NCBI RefSeq assembly: GCF_029714365.1
Contig: NZ_CP121659.1
Coordinates: 2,232,001-2,296,000, forward strand
DNA length: 64,000 bases
Direction of reading: 5' to 3'
From: Sinorhizobium terangae
GTDB taxonomy: Bacteria > Pseudomonadota > Alphaproteobacteria > Rhizobiales > Rhizobiaceae
The notes below the pieces were generated by a model that worked only from the letters and a program-made list of their open reading frames with translations, was not told the origin of the DNA and searched no databases. Positions 59,301-64,000 of this stretch are shown piece by piece; positions within the stretch are counted from its first letter, which is position 1; the number at the start of each line of letters is the position of its first letter. Made by a program: the position numbers and the translations under genes.

Positions 59301-59834
59301 TTAGTTCAGGATGCTCTCGACCTTGCCGCAATAGCGCTTCGACACCGGGTTCATGCGCTTGGCGCCATGGCCGGCGTTGTATTTCAGGATGGTGCCGCAG
59401 GTTGAGCCGTCCGAGAGCTCTTGCGCCTTCGCCAGATACATCATGCCGAACTTGATGTTGGTTTCCGGATCGTAGAGACCCTTGGCGGAACCGGAGTAGC
59501 CCATCATGCGGGCAGTGGCGGGCTTGATCTGCATGAGGCCGATCTCACCGGCGCTGCCGCGTGCATTCGCGTCGAAGTTGCTTTCGATCTGAACGACGGC
59601 GTGGGCGAGGCCGGCGGGGACGCCAAATTGCTTGGCGTAGGATTGGATGAGGATCGTATATTGCGAGCCCGTCGACAGGCTCAGGTCAGGCTTCGGATAA
59701 CCAGTCGTTCTGGTCACTGACTGAAGCGAAGAGGTCTTGATGGTTTTGTCGACATCCCCTGCATACGACACATCCATCCCGGCAACGGACATGCCAAAGC
59801 ATGCCGCCACCGCAGCAACAGACGATATTCTCAT
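59301..59834 (-). CDS. Lytic transglycosylase (SLT domain)
   Basis: Cleaves glycan strands of peptidoglycan in the periplasm. The 177-residue protein has a signal peptide (about residues 1-25, ending VSYA), a linker, and an SLT domain with catalytic Glu84 in VQIESNFDANARGSAG, followed by EIGLMQIKPATARMMGY and ILKYNAGHGAK. It is small and lacks other domains. The ATG at 59834 has GGAGA upstream. Confidence 0.9.
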   Translation of the reverse strand: MRISSVAAVAACFGMSVAGMDVSYAGDVDKTIKTSSLQSVTRTTGYPKPDLSLSTGSQYTILIQSYAKQFGVPAGLAHAVVQIESNFDANARGSAGEIGLMQIKPATARMMGYSGSAKGLYDPETNIKFGMMYLAKAQELSDGSTCGTILKYNAGHGAKRMNPVSKRYCGKVESILN

Positions 59835-60062
59835 TTAGTTTGAAGTCTCCGGTCTGGGGAACCGCTCGCGCCGGCGCACCCCGCCGCCACGACCGAATTT
59901 CCCGATCGTTTTTATTGACAAAAGAGCGGCGCGGTCGCGCTGCATCCCCTGCAGTTGATGCAGGGAAAATGAAGGGGCCATCATGGTAAACATGTGGCAA
60001 CACAAAAAAATCGCGCAAGAAAGTGATGAGCGCGCTAAATTTGCGCCCCCAAAAATCGCCGC

Positions 60063-60827
60063 CTAAACGCTGCGATTCGGAAGTGCGGAGAGCAGGCGGT
60101 GAAGCGTGTTGATGGTCGAAACATCGGCGATTCCGTCCACTCTCGCCTGACGGAAATGCCGCTGGAAAGCGGCCACGGCGCCTTCCGTCTTCTCACAGAA
60201 ATCGCCTGTTATTTCAATTCCATAGCCGTAGAGAGACAAGAGCGACTGGATGGCCTCGACCGGTTGCCCGCGGTCACCGCGCTGGAAAAACCGGCCTCCG
60301 CCCACCGGCGTCGGTTCCACCCAGTGTCCGACCCCCTTGGCGTGCAGCACATGCCAGGGAAATTTTTCTCCCGGATCGACCTTGCGAATCGGTGCCACAT
60401 CGCTATGTGCAAGCACTCTTTCCGGGGCGATGGACCAGCGCTGGCCACAGTCCCGACACAATTCGACGACCGCGTCGACCTGTGCTTCAGGGAAGTCCGG
60501 CAGTCCGCCCGGATGGCCGGCATTGGCGATCTCGATGCCGATCGAACAGGAGTTGATGTCCGTCTCGCCTTTCCACGAGCTTTTGCCCGCGTGCCAGGCG
60601 CGTCGCCCCTCGGCGACGAGCTGGTCGACGCGACCGTCCTCATGGACGAAATAGTGGCTGGAGACCTGGCTTTCCTCGCGGCAAAGCCAGTCGAGCGCCG
60701 AAGCGGCCGTCTCCATGCCGGTATAGTGCAGCAGGATCATATCCGGATTTCGCCCGCCGGCGCGCTCGCCGTAATTGGGCGACGGCACCAGACGCGCACC
60801 GGGAAAATCGCATGTCTTCGCTGTCAT
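60063..60827 (-). CDS. N-acetylmuramoyl-L-alanine amidase with peptidoglycan-binding domain
   Basis: A 254-residue AmpD/AmiD-type zinc amidase. Zinc ligands are probably His34 (MILLHYTGM), His141 and Asp151 (LAHSDVAPIRKVDPG). A C-terminal peptidoglycan-binding_1 domain (FFQRGDRGQPVEAIQSLLSL to VDGIADVSTINTLHRLL) follows. There is no signal peptide, so it likely recycles anhydro-muropeptides in the cytoplasm, though AmiD-like export cannot be excluded. Its ATG overlaps the DjlA-like stop (ATGA). Confidence 0.9.
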   Translation of the reverse strand: MTAKTCDFPGARLVPSPNYGERAGGRNPDMILLHYTGMETAASALDWLCREESQVSSHYFVHEDGRVDQLVAEGRRAWHAGKSSWKGETDINSCSIGIEIANAGHPGGLPDFPEAQVDAVVELCRDCGQRWSIAPERVLAHSDVAPIRKVDPGEKFPWHVLHAKGVGHWVEPTPVGGGRFFQRGDRGQPVEAIQSLLSLYGYGIEITGDFCEKTEGAVAAFQRHFRQARVDGIADVSTINTLHRLLSALPNRSV

Positions 60828-61528
60828 GCGGCGCGGCGTTCTTTCTCGATCGCCTCATAGGCTGCGTTGAGCGCCGCCATGCGATCGTTCGCGATCGCGT
60901 GAAATTCCTCCGGCACGCCCCGCGCCACCAGCATGTCCGGATGGTTCTCGGACACGAGCACGCGATAGCGCCTGCGGATCTTGGCGAAATCGTCCTTCGG
61001 CGACACGCCCAGCACCTCATAGGGATCACCCGTGAGATGGACATGGCGCGCCATGATGCGCTGGAAATGCTCCTCGTCCATCTTGAAGATCTCCGCGACC
61101 CGCATGAGGAAAGCGAGTTCCTTCTCATGCACGGCGCCATCGGACTTCGCGATGTGGAAGAGCCCGTCGATGATGTCCTCGAGGATCGGGCAGTTCTTTT
61201 CGCAGGAAGAGCACAGCGACGCCATTTTCTCGGCATAGGCCTCGTAGCCCGCGACGTCCTGACGCGCGAGGTTGTAGAGACGCGCAACGTTCTGCGCCTG
61301 ATCGGCGGGAAATTTGAAGATATCGCGGAAGGCGGCAACCTCGGTCTCGCTGACGATGCCGTCGGCCTTCGCCATCTTCGCGGAAAGGGCGATCATTGCG
61401 ACCGAGAACGCGACCTTGCGCCGCGTTTCCGGATCCCCTTCAAAGAGGGTGCGTACGGCCTCTACCACGCCCGCGAGCGCATTGCCCGTGGCTGTGACGA
61501 TTTTCAGCAGGCTGTCCCAGAATGACAT
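60824..61528 (-). CDS. DjlA-like J-domain co-chaperone with TerB domain
   Basis: A 234-residue protein with an N-terminal hydrophobic stretch, a TerB-like helical domain (SVAMIALSAKMAKADGIVSE) and a C-terminal J domain with the HPD motif (RYRVLVSENHPDMLVA), which stimulates DnaK ATPase. The ATG at 61528 (MSFWDSLLKIV) fits the family; a longer frame upstream has no match. It forms a two-gene operon with the amidase, an arrangement seen in other rhizobia as far as I recall. Confidence 0.88.
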   Translation of the reverse strand: MSFWDSLLKIVTATGNALAGVVEAVRTLFEGDPETRRKVAFSVAMIALSAKMAKADGIVSETEVAAFRDIFKFPADQAQNVARLYNLARQDVAGYEAYAEKMASLCSSCEKNCPILEDIIDGLFHIAKSDGAVHEKELAFLMRVAEIFKMDEEHFQRIMARHVHLTGDPYEVLGVSPKDDFAKIRRRYRVLVSENHPDMLVARGVPEEFHAIANDRMAALNAAYEAIEKERRAA

Positions 61529-61852
61529 ATGTGCGATTTTTCCCTGTCCACCCTGCAGCATGACCCGAAGTGGTGGCAAATTGCAAGCGGCCGATCGCCG
61601 GAAAACGTCACGGATGACGAGTTTGTGATGGCCCCTCAATAAATCATATTGCCGTAAATCTCAACCTATTTCGAAGTATATGGGCCTTGATCGATTCCGC
61701 AGCTGGCGGCCGAACTTTTGAAGCATCCACAGGCCTGTCATTTAACTTCCATCGGATTTGCGCTAGACCACGGTGTCCTTGAATGAGCAAGGATAATGAA
61801 CATGACCGGCTCCGCTGAGCCGTTGCCAGTGCCGAATCGCCGAGGAGGAACC
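61529..61852. promoter_or_regulatory. Divergent promoter region of djlA-like gene and pfp
   Basis: A 324-base spacer between genes read outward. The middle (61635-61690) is AT-rich. A small hairpin, CGGCTC-CGCT-GAGCCG (61807-61822), lies about 20 bases before the pfp ribosome-binding site. Individual promoters could not be pinned down. Confidence 0.45.
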
Positions 61853-63067
61853 ATGGCCAAGAAGAAAGTCGCAATGCTGACGGCGGGCGGGCTCGCCCCC
61901 TGCCTTTCATCCGCAGTCGGCGGCCTGATCGAACGGTACACGGACATTGCGCCCGACTACGAACTCGTTGCCTACCGTTCCGGATATCAGGGCCTGCTTC
62001 TCGCTGACCGCATCGAGATCACCAGGGACATGCGCGAGAAGGCGCATATCCTCCACCGCCACGGTGGTTCGCCGATCGGCAACAGCCGCGTCAAACTTAC
62101 CAACACAGCCGACTGCGTGAAACGCGGGCTCGTCAAGGAAGGTCAGAACCCGCTTCGGGTCGCCGCCGAAAGGCTGGCCTCGGACGGTGTCACGATCCTG
62201 CATACGATCGGCGGCGACGACACCAATACGACGGCGGCCGATCTTGCCGCCTATCTCGGCGCGAACGGCTATGACCTGACAGTGGTCGGCCTGCCAAAGA
62301 CAGTCGACAACGACGTCGTGCCGATCCGCCAGACTCTCGGCGCCTGGACGGCGGCCGAATACGGCGCCCGCTTCTTCGACAATGTCAGCAACGAGCAGAG
62401 CGCGGCGCCGCGCACGCTCGTCGTCCACGAAGTGATGGGCCGCCATTGCGGCTGGCTGACAGCGGCAACCGCGCGCTCCTATATCCAGATGGCCAAAGAC
62501 AAGGAATATGTCGACGGCTTCATGATGAACAAACAGCTGAAGAGCATTGATGGCCTCTACCTGCCGGAGATGAAGTTCGATCTGGACGCCGAGGCAGAGC
62601 GCCTGCGCGAAGTCATGGACCGCGCTGGTTTCGTCACCCTGTTCGTCAGCGAAGGTGCCTGCCTCGACGCGATCGTCGCCGAGCGCGAGGCGGCCGGCGA
62701 GACAGTGAAGCGTGATGCTTTCGGCCACGTAAAGATCGACACGATCAACGTCGGCAACTGGTTCTCGAAGCAGTTTGCAGCTCTTCTCGGCGCCGAACGC
62801 TCGATGGTGCAGAAGTCCGGCTATTACGCCCGCTCCGCGCCTGCCAATGGCGACGACCTTCGCCTGATCCAGGGCATGGTCGACCTTTCGGTCGAAAGCG
62901 CTCTAAACAAGGTCTCCGGGGTCACCGGCCATGACGAGGACCAGGGCGGCAAGCTGCGCACGATCGAGTTTCCGCGCATCAAGGGCGGCAAGCATTTCGA
63001 CATGTCGACCAAGTGGTTCGGCGACGTCATGGACGTCATCGGCCAGAAGTGGCAGGCGGCAGACTAA
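61853..63067 (+). CDS. pfp: Pyrophosphate-dependent phosphofructokinase
   Basis: Reversible phosphorylation of fructose 6-phosphate by PPi. The 404-residue protein has HTIGGDDTNTTAADLA, where the second Asp of GGDD (residue 123) marks PPi rather than ATP use, the catalytic PKTVDND (148-154), and EVMGRHCGWLTAATA. Many rhizobia run sugars mainly through the Entner-Doudoroff route, so the enzyme may act in the gluconeogenic direction. The ATG at 61853 follows GAGGAGGAACC. Confidence 0.93.
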   Translation: MAKKKVAMLTAGGLAPCLSSAVGGLIERYTDIAPDYELVAYRSGYQGLLLADRIEITRDMREKAHILHRHGGSPIGNSRVKLTNTADCVKRGLVKEGQNPLRVAAERLASDGVTILHTIGGDDTNTTAADLAAYLGANGYDLTVVGLPKTVDNDVVPIRQTLGAWTAAEYGARFFDNVSNEQSAAPRTLVVHEVMGRHCGWLTAATARSYIQMAKDKEYVDGFMMNKQLKSIDGLYLPEMKFDLDAEAERLREVMDRAGFVTLFVSEGACLDAIVAEREAAGETVKRDAFGHVKIDTINVGNWFSKQFAALLGAERSMVQKSGYYARSAPANGDDLRLIQGMVDLSVESALNKVSGVTGHDEDQGGKLRTIEFPRIKGGKHFDMSTKWFGDVMDVIGQKWQAAD

Positions 63068-63091
63068 AGAGCGCCCATAATTGCAGTTGAC

Positions 63092-63153
63092 GGCTCCGCG
63101 CTTGCGTGGCTCCCTCCGGGTTCTTTCCAGGAAAACCATCCAAGCGCGGAGCC
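63092..63153 (+). promoter_or_regulatory. Hairpin covering the lysE-like ribosome-binding site
   Basis: A perfect 13-base-pair stem, GGCTCCGCGCTTG (63092-63104) with CAAGCGCGGAGCC (63141-63153), closes a 36-base loop. The right arm contains GCGGAG, the only Shine-Dalgarno candidate of the LysE-like gene, seven bases before its ATG; TTTT follows the stem. The same structure could end pfp transcripts. Confidence 0.7.
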
Positions 63154-63158
63154 TTTTC

Positions 63159-63794
63159 ATGTCCTTCGAACATTGGTTCGCCTTTGCCGCCGCCTCGGCA
63201 GTGCTGCTCGCCATCCCTGGCCCAACCATTCTTCTTGTGATTTCCTATTCCCTCGGGCACGGTCGCAAGACCGCCGGCGCGACCGTCGCCGGCGTCACCC
63301 TTGGTGACTTCACCGCCATGACCGCCTCGATGCTCGGCCTCGGCGCCCTGCTCGCCACGTCGGCTGCCATCTTCACCATTTTGAAGTGGGTCGGCGCCGC
63401 TTACCTCGTCTGGCTCGGCATCAAGCTCTGGAAGGCACCCGTCGGCGGCGAGGATCAGGATGCCGACGGCGCAGCCGCGCCGGAAAGGCCGTGGCGTATC
63501 TTTCTCCACGCCTATGCGGTCACCGCACTAAATCCGAAAAGCATCATCTTCTTCGTCGCCTTCCTGCCTCAGTTCCTCGATCTATCGCGACCGCTCTTCG
63601 CCCAGATGGTTGTATTTGAGGCGACGTTCCTCATACTCGCGGCACTCAATGCAATGCTCTATGCCTTTCTCGCCTCGGCCGCCCGAAACACGATCCGCAA
63701 ACCGAATATTCGCCGCGTGGTCAACCGCACCGGCGGCTCGCTGCTGGTCGGCGCCGGCGTGCTGACGGCCGGTCTGAAGCGGGCCACGTCGTGA
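63159..63794 (+). CDS. LysE/RhtB-family exporter
   Basis: A 211-residue amino-acid exporter with about six membrane segments. The opening AVLLAIPGPTILLVISYSLG is the family's GPxP region, followed by HGRKTAGATVAGVTLGD, and ALNPKSIIFFVAFLPQFLD is the other hallmark. The substrate, an amino acid or lactone, is unknown. The ATG at 63159 lies directly after a hairpin that buries its ribosome-binding site, 91 bases after pfp. Confidence 0.88.
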   Translation: MSFEHWFAFAAASAVLLAIPGPTILLVISYSLGHGRKTAGATVAGVTLGDFTAMTASMLGLGALLATSAAIFTILKWVGAAYLVWLGIKLWKAPVGGEDQDADGAAAPERPWRIFLHAYAVTALNPKSIIFFVAFLPQFLDLSRPLFAQMVVFEATFLILAALNAMLYAFLASAARNTIRKPNIRRVVNRTGGSLLVGAGVLTAGLKRATS

Positions 63795-63910
63795 AAATCG
63801 GTGCCGCGCTTGCCGCAACTGATGGCATGGGTTAATGGAGATTCAAGCGCGGTGGTTGGCATCCACTGATTTGCAGGGGCTACGGGGCCCAGAAGCACGA
63901 AAGTGACACG

Positions 63911-64000
63911 ATGGCTATATTCCGTATCTCCCTTTCAAAACAGGCATTTACGGCCGCTGCCCTGGCATCGGTGGCCATTGCCTCGGGGTGCTCCACGGTC
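63911..64000 (+). CDS. Start of a probable lipoprotein gene (cut by window edge)
   Basis: Thirty codons are visible: a basic start (MAIFRISLSKQA), a hydrophobic stretch (AAALASVAIA) and SGCSTV, where Cys27 would be the lipidated residue of a relaxed lipobox. The remainder lies outside the window, so the family cannot be told. The ribosome-binding site is weak (GAAAG). Confidence 0.55.
   Translation, partial: MAIFRISLSKQAFTAAALASVAIASGCSTV

Overview
The window looks like chromosomal DNA of a Sinorhizobium/Ensifer-type member of the Rhizobiaceae. The reasons are the high GC content, a complete alphaproteobacterial division and cell-wall (dcw) cluster ending in a 590-residue FtsZ with a long Pro/Gln linker, a class A RNase P RNA beside it, a PPi-dependent phosphofructokinase, and two copies of a palindromic repeat resembling the Sinorhizobium RIME1 element. 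The species cannot be fixed from the sequence alone. The basis for gene names is motif and family recognition by eye; no searches were run.

Layout. 1-8.3 kb: an AsmA-like protein (cut by the window edge), a D-lactate/glycolate-type FAD oxidase, a small DUF1772 membrane protein, a decayed arsenic locus with an intact arsC, and an RND efflux pump with its adaptor. 8.6-16.3 kb: a carboxymuconolactone decarboxylase-like protein behind a tiny Tat-signal-like ORF, a UvrD helicase carrying an in-frame palindromic insertion, GNAT, phosphoribosyltransferase, GGDEF and CreA-like genes, then a tandem pair of small exported paralogues. 16.5-21.2 kb: a CheW/chemoreceptor pair, a small membrane protein with a SCO1-type copper chaperone, and prmA. 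21.2-29.4 kb: repeats, a candidate anti-Shine-Dalgarno sRNA, an X-Pro aminopeptidase, azlCD, panCB, an F420-dependent-type oxidoreductase beside a broken SDR gene, and a VOC protein. 29.5-35.6 kb: ligA, recN, bamD, lpxC.

36-57 kb is the dcw cluster, all on the minus strand and read in the order mraZ, rsmH, ftsL, ftsI, murE, murF, mraY, murD, ftsW, murG, murC, murB, ddlB, ftsQ, ftsA, ftsZ. An MHS-type transporter sits between murB and ddlB on the opposite strand. Genes overlap or nearly touch, so peptidoglycan precursor synthesis (Mur, Ddl, MraY), septal synthesis (FtsW, FtsI, FtsL, FtsQ) and ring assembly (FtsA, FtsZ) are probably co-expressed. The mraZ promoter carries four TGGG repeats at exact 10-base spacing, the signature of MraZ autoregulation. 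57-64 kb: rnpB, a DadA/sarcosine-oxidase-like flavoprotein, a lytic transglycosylase, an amidase with a DjlA-like co-chaperone, pfp, a LysE exporter whose ribosome-binding site is buried in a hairpin, and the start of a lipoprotein gene. No CRISPR array, transposase, tRNA or rRNA was seen.
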